Below, piece by piece: positions 28,923 through 39,866 of a stretch of DNA of 64,000 nt (the first letter of the stretch is position 1; each line of letters begins with the position of its first letter). The position numbers and the translations under genes are program-made. Origin of the DNA: Blastomussa wellsi (Eukaryota > Cnidaria > Anthozoa > Scleractinia > Plerogyridae); contig OX393573.1 of assembly GCA_947652115.1 (NCBI GenBank), forward strand, positions 8,814,520 to 8,878,519, read 5' to 3'. The notes under the pieces were generated by a model. The model made no database searches. It was given only the letters and a program-made list of their open reading frames with translations, and was not told the origin of the DNA.

Positions 28923-31900
28923 TTACCACCGCAACTCCACTGACAAATCAACATCTGCCAAATCAATATCTGACAAATCAACATCTGTCAAATCAACATC
29001 TGCCAAAGCTCGCAACAACTGTGCATCAAACGGCCTGGTGTATCCGTAAGCATTTGTATGGATCCCATCATCTGCTATCCAGCGTTTTGAATCAAACGCG
29101 GACAGCGAAATCTTGTTGACGTGCATGCCATATATTTGATGACCCTCACTTCGAAGAATGTTCATTCCGTGCCATAACTGTTTCGCACCTAAAAGTGTTT
29201 CCTTGTACTGCGAATGTTTGATTTGTTTCTTGACAACGCACTTTTTTACGCCTTTTTTGATGTTTTTTTCGTCCGCCCTCAGAATCGAGTACATTTTCGG
29301 TCTCAGACAAACGCACTCTGCTATCGGCGTTCCGGCACATTCATCTTTCATCTTGCCCAAGACCTTTTTGTTGGCGTTTGAGTGTAGTGGATGTTCTGCC
29401 GGGTAATCGCTTGTATCATATAGAAAAGCATTTCTTTCGATGTCTTTGTAGACGTCCTCCGTTTCTATCTCAAGCAGAAGGCTGTCGGTGTCTGTGTACA
29501 AAAGCTCGCACTTGGGGCCGTATTGTTTGCGAAGCTTGTTGTAGAAAAAGTCATACATCAGGATCTTGCTGTTGTCAAGGATTGTCATGCCCGTGTAAAC
29601 AGGCTTGTTCAGCAGCAAGCGACTTTTGTGCATGTGGATCCCCGCCACGTCGTTTGTGAAGTCCAAACCTTGAGTACAAAGGGCTGGCAACCAATTTCCT
29701 TATTTTGTCCTCCTCGTTGCTGCGCACGATTTTGATGTCAACACGGTTGCGCAGGTTTTCCATGGTTTTGCCGAAAACTAAGTTGTTCATGAGCTTGTAA
29801 AAGTTCTTTTCAAAGTCGCTCCTTGCGTTTTTCCTGAACTCAGTGTTAATCGATATGTAAGGCTCCATCCAGCATTCTTGTTCGAACTCCAGCACCCTGT
29901 GCACGCGTCTTAGTTTCATGCCCTGGGAGAGGTAAAACTGACGGTTTCTGCAATGGACGACGTAGTTGTTTTTGTCTTCGAGTGTCAGCATTATCTTCTT
30001 TTGGTAGTCCGACATCGTTTCCTTTTGTATTACTTTTTTCTCCGGTGCCAAGGGGTAGCTGTTGTGCTCCTCATGCAGTTCTGCGGGATATTCAAGATCG
30101 ACCTCGAGAATCCACCCATTCCTCGCGTTCTCTTTTTTCTTCACAATCTCCTCCTCTGTGGGCATGATGCGCTTCCATTTGAAATCCCTTTTGGGGAGTG
30201 GCTTGCTCATTGCCCATCCGTAAAGATTGTTTGCGTCGAGGTACATGTATAATTTTTCGGCTTGCTGGGGTCGTAGTCAGGCAGCAGGGGGTTGTTTGCC
30301 TTGGCGTACCTCTTGCTCACCATCGAGATTCCTCCACGCATTCCTCTTTCCAGGAAGAGATGCATTTCAAGGTCTGTGAACAGCTCCAGCTCGACTCCCG
30401 TCTTTTTATAGAGTTCGTCCCACGAGAGGCCTGGTGACGAGTAATAATGTGCCGGATCCAACCCGTACTGCTCTGCGCACAGGTTTCGGAAGTTCTCGAA
30501 AGCATCGGCCAGCAGGGCGACATCAGTTTTGACGTAGAGATCGTGATAGTCGCCCAGAGACGTGCATCCGAAAGCCTCCCAGACCCTCTGCGGGTGCGCG
30601 TACTCTTCGTCTGTTATGTGTTTGTCCGAGAGGTTGCTGTAAAACATCTGCTTGTCCGGCAGCCTTGTCTCGCTGAATCTCTCCCAATAGTCCATGTACT
30701 CGTAAGGGTAGATCCCTTTTTCGTAAAGCAGTTCGCTGCCGTTTGAGATGCTTGTTGTTATTTTCTGACGCTCCTTAGGGGTTGCGGAGACAAGTGCATC
30801 GAGACTTCCTTGCGGAAAGTTCAAACTGTCGATGAAACGCAGATTCCCGACTGAAAGTGTGATGTATTTCTCCATGTTGTTGGCGATGCATCGGACTTCT
30901 TTCTGCTGCTGGGCCATCGCTTGCATAAGGTGGTGTGCATCGTAGCCTCTGAGGTTGTGAAATTTACAGGTATTGGGGCTGTTTTGGCGTTTATTCGCAT
31001 TTTGAAATTGTATGCGTTGTGCGCGGCTCCGCGGAACCTGCCGGAGATTTGGCAGTGGTCTTTTACCGCGTCTCTAGTTTTTTACAAGCAGTGGTTCTGC
31101 GCAGAACAAACACGTTTCCTGATTTTTCGCTATCCATTGGTCGTTTTTGTCTTTTATGTCATTTAATCTTTTTAGTCTTATGAGCTGTGTTTTCTTGCTT
31201 CGCAATAACAGCTTTTGTGACTTTCGCCACAATACTTGTCTGTTGCATTGTTCCAAACCGACAATGTGTCGAAAAGAAGATCAAGGTCTTCTGCGCAGAA
31301 CAGACACGTTTCCTGACTGTTTGCTATCCATTCGTCGATTTTGTCTTTTTTGTCTGTTAATCTTTCTTGCCCTATGTAAGCTAATTTTTTCTGCGCTTTG
31401 AAAAAGCATTTTTTGTGGCTTTGGCCACTATACAAGTCTTTTGCATTGTTCCAAACTGGCAATGAGTCAAGGAATCGGTCTTTTATCAAACTTTTGTTAC
31501 AAATATGACAATCTGTTGCGTTTTTGAATTTTTCCCAATCTTCTGCTGTCATCACAATAGGCTTTGGTGTGGCCAACCTTTTTCTTATTACTTCCTCCTC
31601 CTGCAGAATGGCCTTTAGAAACGTTCCCACAGCATTTTCACCCCTGTAAACATTTGTCCCTGTAATTTCGCCGTCGCTTCTCACAACAATGAACGCATAC
31701 CCACATGCCTCGTGCCATTCGGTCCTCTCCGTGAAACGTTTTTGCTTGCTCTCTGGCCCAGGGGGACAGCCTGGAATCTTTCTGACCAAAGCCTCAAAGT
31801 CCGCGTATATCACGTACGTCGCCTTCATCTGTTTGTGGTGATTTTGGAAAGAAAGGGTGTTTTTCCCCTCTTCCGGCATCTCGATCCTTGTCGGCCTGCC

Positions 31901-32889
31901 GTTCACACCGTTGCAATATTTTTTGTGGGAGACGAGCAAGTCCGCTCGTTAAAAACCAGTTAAGCACAGCATGCAGTAGTGCTTTGCGTTGCTGTTTCTG
32001 GTCTGATCGAACAGCAAAGCGGAGACCCGTTTTACATAACAAAAGTGCTGTATTTCCCCTCTCTCTATTAGCATCAAGCTTATCCTTGGTAAATTTCTCT
32101 CTTTCTCACTTATCCTGTGGACTATCACACGGTTTTTTTCCCAGCCAAAGACATTTATTGTGAGGCATTTGTTTTGCGCCTCAAGCTTGTCTATCTGTTT
32201 CACCGGTGTTGGGAAATCGATGCCGGTGTAGTCGATACCATCGTTGACCGGGTATTTGCTTGGTCTTTGTGGGTCTTTTGATGCAGGGAATAAAGCAGCT
32301 CCTAGTGCCCACTTCAAACATTCATTATCCCTGTTTTGCACGTTGACTATGGCCTTCTTTTTTGCCAGTTTGGGTGGAAGAGGCAAATAAGTTCCTCCTC
32401 CGCGCAGCGGTTCATAGCGTGCGGCATTCACGTATCCAATCATTATTCTTTTAACTTTCCAACCTGTTCCCCCTCACACCAGTTTTCTATTTCTCCATTG
32501 ATATTTTCAATGAAATTTTTGAATTCAATTTCAATCTTTTCTTCATCATGCCTTTGGAAAACATGCGGGCCTTCTTCTTTAAAATAATGTGTCATGAATT
32601 GCGTTTCACCTTCTTCATCATCATTTTCTCTTTCAAACTTTACTTCTAACCTAAAACTTACTTTTATGCTTTTTAAACTTTGGAGTTCTTGTTCTACCAC
32701 ATCAGTGAACTTTGATTTGTATTCTCTTGCAAACTCCAAAAGATCGTTATTGTTTGGATTTTCCATGGATACAAACATTCTCCAAACACGAAGCCATTCC
32801 CGGTAATTTGTTTGTGACATTTGAAACCTGTCGTATATTCCAGCCTGATCTTGTCCTGGTTGGTTTCTGTTTACCTCCTCGGAAATTTG
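28923..32889 (-). pseudogene. PolB: Family B DNA polymerase, lineage 2, copy A (Polinton 2)
   Basis: Type DNA_pol_B_2. N-terminal part (32820-31949) has NYREWLRVWRM, YLPLPPKLAKKKAIVNVQNR and ECLKWALGAALFP. An exonuclease motif YADFEALVRKI (about 31800), a Cys/His finger module (CHICNKSL and CLFCAE, duplicated at about 31070-31500), motif A YLDANNLYGWAM (about 30235), motif B KLMNNLVFGKTMEN (about 29790) and motif C LLYTDTDSLLLEI (about 29490) follow in order. It is broken by several frame changes (near 29670, 30230, 30950 and 31945). The C-terminus ends in aspartate-rich repeats. The upstream end is displaced by the CR1-like LINE and resumes at 39867. Confidence 0.85.
28938..29005 (-). repeat. 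15-bp repeats at polymerase C-terminus
   Basis: About four to five imperfect copies of AAATCAACATCTG(C/T)C, encoding DVDLTDVDLSDIDLADVDL at the polymerase end. Confidence 0.75.
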
Positions 32890-33103
32890 TTTAATGAAAT
32901 GATAATGAATTGAATTTGTATAGCGCTAAAACTATAAAAGAATATTCAAAAGCGCTTAACATTAAGTTAAAATTAATGAATAAATAATGAGTAAAAAATT
33001 TAAAAATCCCTAAAAGCTATAATAATGCAATGATATGTACGCTATGATAAAATCAAAAATGAGATTCGAAAATTCCAAACTAAATTAAAATTAAACATTA
33101 GGA

Positions 33104-33484
33104 CTATTCCAACAAATCAAAAGCTTTCTTTAAAAGAAATGTTTTAAGTTCCTTTTTGAAAATGGCGAGGCTGCTACTTGTTCGTATAGTTAATGGCAGC
33201 GAGTTCCATAAAACAGGTGCAGCATGAGCAAAGGCCCGATCCCCAAGTGTAGAGCAGTTGGTTTTTGGAACGAACAGAAGATATTGTGCCGACGAGCGAA
33301 GAGAATAATTAACAGATGGCTTCAGGGATAAAAGATCTTTAATGTAGGATGGACTTTGGTTGTGGAGTGACTTGTAAACAAAAAGGAGCAATTTGGATTG
33401 AACTCTAAACGTTACTGGAAGCCAATGTAAGTCAATAAGAGCGGGTGTGATATGATCAAATTTCGCAATCTGAAGAGTCACTCT
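33104..33484 (-). pseudogene. CR1-type LINE ORF2 C-terminus
   Basis: Contains FDHITPALIDLHWLPVTFRV, LLLFVYKSLHNQSPSYIKDL and LWNSLPLTIRTSSSLAIFKK, ending KAFDLLE. This is the C-terminal tail typical of CR1-like ORF2 proteins of cnidarians. It is cut at its upstream side by the Gypsy B insertion. Confidence 0.75.
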
Positions 33485-33602
33485 TGTACTGTCCTCGGTT
33501 GGATGGCCACACAATATCACTCGATTCCTTTAGAACCCAACATGTTTAATAATACGGTTTACAACATACGCATACATGAAGTATTAATACGGGAACACTA
33601 CA
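33485..33602 (-). repeat. Gypsy B 3' LTR, 53-bp deletion
   Basis: Matches 37933-38103 except for the absence of the stretch from CTCGCCATGC to AATGCTTTG in the middle. Confidence 0.9.
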
Positions 33603-33742
33603 TCCCTTCCTTTCCGCTATAACAGTATAAACGTTCTCAACACTATTACGGTTTAAATATACTACTACTTAATCAAATAATATGTCAGCAAGAGTTTGTA
33701 ATGTCAACAACAGTTTCTTGTACAGACGTATTCTGTAGTCTC

Positions 33743-36181
33743 TTAGGGTTTACTCAAAACATAATCTTTAAGTCTCTCCGGTTGTTTGATGGTCCTCTTT
33801 GGTCTCGAACACTCTAAGTCAACAGGCTTTGGGTCTGAAGTGTCTGTGTGTTTGACCTTAGTGCCCGTGTCTTTAATCATAGTGTCCTCTGGGTCAAGTT
33901 CTACTTCATCGGATGAAATATATGGCTTAACCCAAGAACTGTCCCTTCTGTAAACAGCTCCTTCACTGGATTTCACAGTTATTTGATGTCCATCCTTTGC
34001 TAGCACAGTGTAGGGTTCCGGCTCAAAGTTTGGCGCTAGTTTTCCAGTACTCTTGGTGTTCTTTAGCAGCACCTGGTCTCCTGGAACTATCGGACTTGGT
34101 ACAGCACCACGCTTTCCATCTGCATAGGCTTTCTGTGCTAACTTGTGACTCCAGTCTCTGTCCCTTGTACTCTCATTAATCACTGACTTGTCTGGTCTCA
34201 ACTCTGGTAGTTTGGTCTTGATTTCCTTACCAAACATTAGAAAGGCAGGCGTAGCACCTGTAGAGACTTGAGGTGTTGACCTGTACGCCAGGAGGAATTT
34301 TGGCAATTCTTCCGTCCACCTCTTCCCTTCTACTTCTGCAATCTTAAGGGTCTTCAATAGAGTTCTGTTCTGTCTCTCTACCTCGCCGTTGGCTTGTGGC
34401 CAAAGCGGTGGTGATCTCCTATGCTCAATTCCACACTCATGTAACAACTCCTCAAACTCTTTACTCACAAATTGTGGACCGTTATCCGTCTTGAGTGAGT
34501 AGGGGTATCCAAATCTAGAGAAGACTCTTGTCAAGGCCTCCACTACCTTGGGTGTGGTAGTTGACCGCATAACTACCACCTCGTAATATCGACTATAATA
34601 GTCAACGACGACTAGTAAGTTCTCTCCGCTGGGCATTGGTCCCATCAGGTCTGCTGCGACATCCTGCCAAGGTCCAGTAGGTGGCTCGACCCTCTGCATT
34701 GGTTCAGGGGGTGAAAACTGTCCCACGACCTGACACCCATGACAGCCTTTGCACATCCGTTCTGTGTCCACGTCCATTTTAGGCCACCACACCTTGGTCC
34801 TCGATCTACTCTTCGTTTTGACAACGCCCTGATGTCCCTCAAGGGCTGATTCCAATACAGATTTCCTGAGACTCTGGGGTATCACGATCCTATCTCCCCG
34901 GATCACTAGTTTCCCTATGGTACACAGTTCGTTCTTCACATTTACATAGCCTTGCATCTTGCATTGCGACCAATCGCCTGTGTTGATGTACTGACGCACA
35001 CTTGCTAATTCTGGATCGTTCTCAGACTCCCTCTCAATCTCTCTTGGAGTCAAGGTAACTGGTGTACTCTCTTGAACAACAAATCTGACGATATCCTCTT
35101 CCTCACTGCTAGGATCCTTTGGATTGGCCTGGTTTAGCCTGGACAACGCGTCCGCGATATTTGTCTTCCCGGGGCGGTACACCACTCGGTAATTGTAACA
35201 CTGTAGGCGAAGTACCCAACGCTCGATCCTCGCTGATGGCTTGGATGTTCTGCTGAAGATAAACTCCAGAGGCTTGTGGTCTGTCTCTAGCTCAAACTCG
35301 CGCCCATACACGTAGAGATTCATCCTCTCGCAAGCCCAAACCAAAGCCAGCGCCTCCTTCTCCGTTTGTGCATAACGCCTTTCAACCTCTGTAAGGTTCC
35401 TCGAAGCATACGACACTGCTCTCCATTCCCCCTCTTGTAGTTGCAGCAATACCGCTCCCAGTCCATCCGGACCCGCATCTGCTACGATTCTTGTCTTGCA
35501 GTCACCCCTGAAGTAGGCAAGCACATTCGCTGACGTCATCAGTTGTTTCAGCTTCTTAAATGCAACCTGCTGTTCATTACCCCAGACAAAGGGTTCTCCA
35601 TTCCTGAGTAATTTCCGTAGAGGTTCTGCCACTTGTGAAAAGTTGGGGATGAACTTTGACGAGTACTGCACAAGCTGCACAAAAGACCGCACTTCTGATG
35701 TATTTTTCGGAGCCTGTGCATTCACAACTGCAGCAACCTTCTCATCGCTTGGTGCAACCCCTTCACTACTAAGGTCATGCCCAAAAAAGGTCAACCTAGG
35801 TAGCCTAAACCCACACTTCGCTCCATTCAAAGTCAGTCCACTCCCCCGCAGACACTGTAGAACCGCATGCAAATTCTGATCATGCTCCTCCAGGTTTACT
35901 CCGTGAACAATCAGATCATCTGCAATATTCGCTACTCCGCGGCATCCCCGTAGTACATCCGATGTGACTTTCTGGTACTTTTCTGGTGCCGATGAGATCC
36001 CGAACATGAGTCTTTTGTACCTATATAGGCCTCTCGACTCTTCCTCCAGCTCGACTTGGTGAAATCCCCATTTGAGATCCAACTTGCTGAAAACGGTGGA
36101 TCCATTTAGATCGTATAGGATTTCCTCAATTGTGGGAATTGGATGTCGCTCACGCTCTATCGCTTCGTTTGCCCTCCTCAT
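33743..36181 (-). CDS. pol: Gypsy B pol: RT, RNase H, integrase
   Basis: 812 open codons. RT: TVFSKLDLKWGFHQVELEEE, FGISSAPEKYQKV and active-site box NIADDLIVHG. RNase H: RIVADAGPDGLGAVLLQ, EKEALALVWACE and TDHKPLEFIF. The integrase has an HHCC finger (HQGVVKTKS to CKGCHGC). The catalytic triad is in VVVDYYSRYYEV, LKTDNGPQFVSKEF and GEVERQNRTLLK. The C-terminus has a PERLKDYVLS-type tail. It overlaps the gag-protease frame by 32 bases; the join near 36175 is a one-base shift with no stop on either side of the active domains. Confidence 0.9.
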   Translation of the reverse strand: MRRANEAIERERHPIPTIEEILYDLNGSTVFSKLDLKWGFHQVELEEESRGLYRYKRLMFGISSAPEKYQKVTSDVLRGCRGVANIADDLIVHGVNLEEHDQNLHAVLQCLRGSGLTLNGAKCGFRLPRLTFFGHDLSSEGVAPSDEKVAAVVNAQAPKNTSEVRSFVQLVQYSSKFIPNFSQVAEPLRKLLRNGEPFVWGNEQQVAFKKLKQLMTSANVLAYFRGDCKTRIVADAGPDGLGAVLLQLQEGEWRAVSYASRNLTEVERRYAQTEKEALALVWACERMNLYVYGREFELETDHKPLEFIFSRTSKPSARIERWVLRLQCYNYRVVYRPGKTNIADALSRLNQANPKDPSSEEEDIVRFVVQESTPVTLTPREIERESENDPELASVRQYINTGDWSQCKMQGYVNVKNELCTIGKLVIRGDRIVIPQSLRKSVLESALEGHQGVVKTKSRSRTKVWWPKMDVDTERMCKGCHGCQVVGQFSPPEPMQRVEPPTGPWQDVAADLMGPMPSGENLLVVVDYYSRYYEVVVMRSTTTPKVVEALTRVFSRFGYPYSLKTDNGPQFVSKEFEELLHECGIEHRRSPPLWPQANGEVERQNRTLLKTLKIAEVEGKRWTEELPKFLLAYRSTPQVSTGATPAFLMFGKEIKTKLPELRPDKSVINESTRDRDWSHKLAQKAYADGKRGAVPSPIVPGDQVLLKNTKSTGKLAPNFEPEPYTVLAKDGHQITVKSSEGAVYRRDSSWVKPYISSDEVELDPEDTMIKDTGTKVKHTDTSDPKPVDLECSRPKRTIKQPERLKDYVLSKP

Positions 36182-37856
36182 ATCTACGCATAACTCGAAT
36201 GTCTCCGTCCGGCTTCGGGGCTACCACCAACGGTGATACCCATGCAGTAGGAGTGTCCGGTATCTCCTCGATAATATCCTTGTCTAGCAAATCATCTAAC
36301 TTCTGGTCGACTTTATCCCTGAGTCCAAAGGGAAGTCTCCGCACTTGCTGAGCTACTGGTTTGACATCCTTATTGATGTGTAATTTAAGCTGATAATTCT
36401 TCAACTTTCCGACACCAGTGAGTATGTCTGCATACTCCTCACGAATATCTTCATCACTCCCCTCTGTCACCACTGAACAAACTCGGGGCTGACTTACCGG
36501 TCCCACTCGTAATACTTTAAGTTTCTCTGCTGTGTTCCTGCCAAGCAATGACTTTCCGGTATTTTTGATGACCGTGAATTCATCCACACACCCCTCTCCG
36601 CTAGCCTCACAAGCTATTTGTGCAACAAATGTTCCCACAACCTCCATTGGTTCCTTCTGACCATATGCAAACAGCTTCTTGTCTGACACTTTGGATTCAC
36701 ACTTGATATGTTTCTGTTTCAGTTTGTTCCAGGTCCCATAATCAATCAAGTTACAAGATGCACCCGAATCAATTAACACACTCTCCAATTCCACTCCACC
36801 AACCTTAAGTGTAATTTCGCCAGTTTCCTGCTGTCCTCCGACAACAAATGCATATCCATCTTCTCGGCCAGTTGCTGAATCTTCTACGTGGTAAGTCCTG
36901 TTCCTAGTCTGATAGCTTCCCCGAGTGTCACTGGGTGGTGGTTTCGTAGCTTCCCTCTTCCAACAACAGACTGCAAAATGTCCACGCGTACCACACTTCT
37001 CACACTCTTTATCTCTTGCTGGACAGCAAGCATCTTTTGCAAAATGACCAAAACGATTACACTTGAAACATCTGTGTGATTGATCTGCTCCAGGCTTTTT
37101 TGTCTTGTGGCTCTGTCCACCTTTCTTTCCTTTCTTTACATTCTGTCCCCTCCCTTTATTCTGGGATTTCTGCTGCTTGATCCAGTTGACTTGTCCTGTA
37201 GGGTGTGTTGGAGACCTATCCATAGATTTCAACTGTTCATTAACTGCTTCGTGGGCTCTTGCAATGCGCTGTAGATCAGCTAACGTGGCACTAGTTTTCT
37301 CCAAGAACTTCCTCCTGAGCCTTTGGTCCTGGCACTTTTCAATCAGTTGGTCCCGAATCGTTTCATCAACGTCGGTGAACTCGCACGTAATCGCCTTCTG
37401 CCTCAACCTGCACACAAACTGATCGACTTTCTCTCCGTTCTGTTGCTCCATTTGTCTGAATACATGCCGTTCGAAGGAAACATTAACTTTCGGTACGAAA
37501 TATTCGTCCAGAACCTCTATTACATCCTTGTAGGGCTTCAGTTCTCCCTCCGTGGCTGCGAGTGTATAGTATAAGTCTTGCAGTTCCGTTCCCGCGGTGT
37601 GTAACAGTAATGCAACTTTCTGTGGATCGCTTGAAATCCCTTTTGCCAGCACATACAGCTCGAATGAACGCTTCCAGCGCTTCCAACGCACAGATAAGGT
37701 GTTTGGATCTTCCCTGGGATTGAAGCAGGGTAAATTTCGTACTTCCGTTGCTGAAAACTGGGTCGGTTGAGCTGCTTGACTCCCTGTTGCCTGACTCTTC
37801 GCCTGGCCTCCTGTGGCACCCGTTGAGCTCGGTTCTGGGTCTACCATTCTCCTCAA
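36150..37856 (-). CDS. gag: Gypsy B gag-protease and RT start
   Basis: 568 codons from MRRMVDPEPSSTGATGG. A capsid-like region covers residues 60-200, followed by two zinc knuckles (CFKCNRFGHFAKDACC and CEKCGTRGHFAVCC). The protease motif is LIDSGASCNLID. The early RT region (IEEIPDTPTAWVSPLVVAPK) comes just before the frame change near 36175. Upstream of the ATG, GGATTTTCC-rich leader DNA reaches the LTR at 37933. Confidence 0.85.
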   Translation of the reverse strand: MRRMVDPEPSSTGATGGQAKSQATGSQAAQPTQFSATEVRNLPCFNPREDPNTLSVRWKRWKRSFELYVLAKGISSDPQKVALLLHTAGTELQDLYYTLAATEGELKPYKDVIEVLDEYFVPKVNVSFERHVFRQMEQQNGEKVDQFVCRLRQKAITCEFTDVDETIRDQLIEKCQDQRLRRKFLEKTSATLADLQRIARAHEAVNEQLKSMDRSPTHPTGQVNWIKQQKSQNKGRGQNVKKGKKGGQSHKTKKPGADQSHRCFKCNRFGHFAKDACCPARDKECEKCGTRGHFAVCCWKREATKPPPSDTRGSYQTRNRTYHVEDSATGREDGYAFVVGGQQETGEITLKVGGVELESVLIDSGASCNLIDYGTWNKLKQKHIKCESKVSDKKLFAYGQKEPMEVVGTFVAQIACEASGEGCVDEFTVIKNTGKSLLGRNTAEKLKVLRVGPVSQPRVCSVVTEGSDEDIREEYADILTGVGKLKNYQLKLHINKDVKPVAQQVRRLPFGLRDKVDQKLDDLLDKDIIEEIPDTPTAWVSPLVVAPKPDGDIRVMRRYEEGKRSDRA

Positions 37857-37932
37857 AAATCTCGCTTCCTTCCGGCGGATTTTCCAAAATAAACACTTAC
37901 AAAAGCGGAACGACTATTATCCTCGTCGCCAA

Positions 37933-38103
37933 TGTACCGTCCTCGGTTGGATGGCCACACAATATCACTCGATTCCTTTAGAACCCAACATGTTTAATAA
38001 TACTCGCCATGCTACTCAAAGATGGCTGCCAACAATAACAAACCATAATGCTTTGCGGTTTACAACATACGCATACATGAAGTATTAATACGGGAACACT
38101 ACA
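37933..38103 (-). repeat. Gypsy B 5' LTR
   Basis: 171 bp, starts TGTACCGTCCTCGG and ends GGGAACACTACA in plus-strand orientation. Confidence 0.9.
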
Positions 38104-38108
38104 ACTCT

Positions 38109-39866
38109 AGCCGCAGCATTCTGGACTTTCTGTAAACGGTCAAGCTGATATTTAGGTAGGCCAAATAGAAGTGCGTTACAATAATCAAGGTGCGAAGATA
38201 CAAAGGCATGGATCAATGTCTTTGTGGATTGCACAGTAAGGAATTTTCTGATCTGTCTTATGTTGTATAGTCCTCGAAAAGCCTTGCTACAAATCTTGCC
38301 TATGTGAACATCCATTCGCATATGAGCATGGAACCAGGACCCAAGGTTCCGGACGCTTTCTACAGGTTTAATGACGGTGTCACCAATGATAATAGATTCA
38401 ATAGATATTTTATCAAGTTGTTGACGGGTGCCAATAATTAGAAACTCAGTTTTCGCATCATTGATCATTAAACGATTTCTAATAAACCAAGAGCGAACAT
38501 CAGCAATGCACTTTTCAATCACAGAAACAGCGTTAATTTCCGAATGGATAGAACAAGGTCGGAAGGAGAGGTAAATCTGGGTGTCGTCAGCATAACCATG
38601 GACGGAAGGGAGGTGCTGAGAAATAATGTTAAAGAGGCGGGAGACGTAGAGAGTAAATAAAATAGGCCCCATACAACTGCCTTGGGGGACTCCACAGTTC
38701 AGGTTAAAGTCGTCAGAAGTCTTATCACCGACAAGTATACGTTGTTTTGCGACCAGACAGAAATGAGTCGAACCAATTTAAAGCAGTTCCGACGACGCCA
38801 AAATCCTGTTGCAAAATATTCAGAAGAATGGAATGTTCAATAGTATCAAAAGCAGCACTGAGGTCCAAAAGTACGAGCAGTGTCACTTCCTTATTATCCA
38901 TACTCATTAAGATGTCGTTTTGAACCTTTAATAGAGCAGTCTCTGTCGAGTGATACTTACGGAAGCCGGACTGGAATTTAGGAAGAGGGGCATTTTTCTC
39001 ACAGTGTACGAGAAGTTGTTGAAGTGCAGCCTTTTCCACTACCTTGGAAATGAATGGTAGATTACTGACTGGACGGGAATTTTGATAGACCAAATCAAGT
39101 CCAGGTTTTTTCAATAGAGGGATGACAACAGCCGTTCTCCAATTTTCTGGAACGCGCCCACTGAGAAGAGAGAGATTAACCATCTCAGTGATAGAGGGTG
39201 CTAATACATCAAGACAGGACTTCACTAGCCATGAAGGAACAGGATCCAACCGACAAGAGGCATTGGAGGATTCTCGAACAATCTTACACACTTCTCCTAT
39301 GGATAGCGAGGAAAAATTCTCCAGATTCTCCTTTGGAGTGACAGGAGCAAGTTGAGGCTCTTGAACTTGAAACTTGTCAAGATTTTCCTTAATGATTTCA
39401 AGTTTTTGGAGGAAGAAGGTGCCAAATTCATTTGCTAACTTAATTGGATCATCGTGCTCTGGTTCCCTGGACAAAGAATTAACCACACGAAATAGCTTGC
39501 GGGAATCACCCGCACACTGATCAATTAGGTTTGAATAATAATTCACACGTGCGGACTTAAGAAGTGCAGAGTACTGATTACGAACTTTATGGTAATTATT
39601 CCAGTCGCCAGGAAGGTTAGTTTTCAAGGCGACGACGTTTACGCTTGAGCTGTTTGATGTCATCATTAAACCACGGGATCTTTGGACGATTTATCATAAT
39701 CCTTGTTTTAAGCGGGGCATGCTTGTCCAAAATGTCAGCAAGAGTCGTGTTAAAGCAGTCGGAGAGTGCATCAATGTTGTCCCAGTGTACGCTTGCACAA
39801 AGCATAGAAGAGGCAATGTCAGCTGAGAATTCGGCAATATCAATATTTTTGAGTTTACGAAAAGTC
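38109..39866 (-). pseudogene. CR1-type LINE reverse transcriptase
   Basis: N-terminal connector (PKIPWFNDDIKQLKRKRRR, about 39690), then RT: RLDPVPSWLVKSCL, NWRTAVVIPLLKKPGLD, RPVSNLPFISKVVEK, FQSGFRKYHSTETALLKVQN and LDLSAAFDTIEHSILL. The catalytic YADDTQIYLSF lies at about 38590, and thumb elements follow to the Gypsy B junction at 38108. Frame changes near 39640 and 38700 interrupt it. The protein starts inside the connector, so endonuclease is lacking. Confidence 0.85.

Larger units (their letters stand above)
33480..38108 (-). mobile_element. Gypsy B: K02A2.6-like LTR retrotransposon
   Basis: The element proper is 33485-38103, flanked by ACTCT (33480-33484 and 38104-38108). The upstream LTR (37933-38103) is 171 bp and the downstream LTR (33485-33602) is 118 bp, lacking 53 bp. 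Ends are TG/CA. The purine tract GGAAAGGAAGGGA abuts the downstream LTR, and TTGGCGACGAGG follows the upstream LTR as the probable primer-binding site. Coding capacity is nearly complete. Confidence 0.9.
32890..39866 (-). mobile_element. CR1/jockey-type LINE, 5'-truncated, split by Gypsy B
   Basis: Lies within polymerase copy A. AATTTG occurs at 32884-32889 and 39867-39872, a likely target duplication. Without Gypsy B it is about 2.35 kb: the RT domain and C-terminus with no endonuclease, so it was truncated on insertion. The 3' UTR is 32890-33103. Polymerase 5' sequence resumes at 39867, with the same order as copy B at about 43755-43850. Confidence 0.8.

Noticed and set aside
37105..37422. 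Hydrophobic plus-strand frames opposite Gypsy B gag
   Set aside because: They are antisense readings of the zinc-knuckle and lysine-rich gag region.
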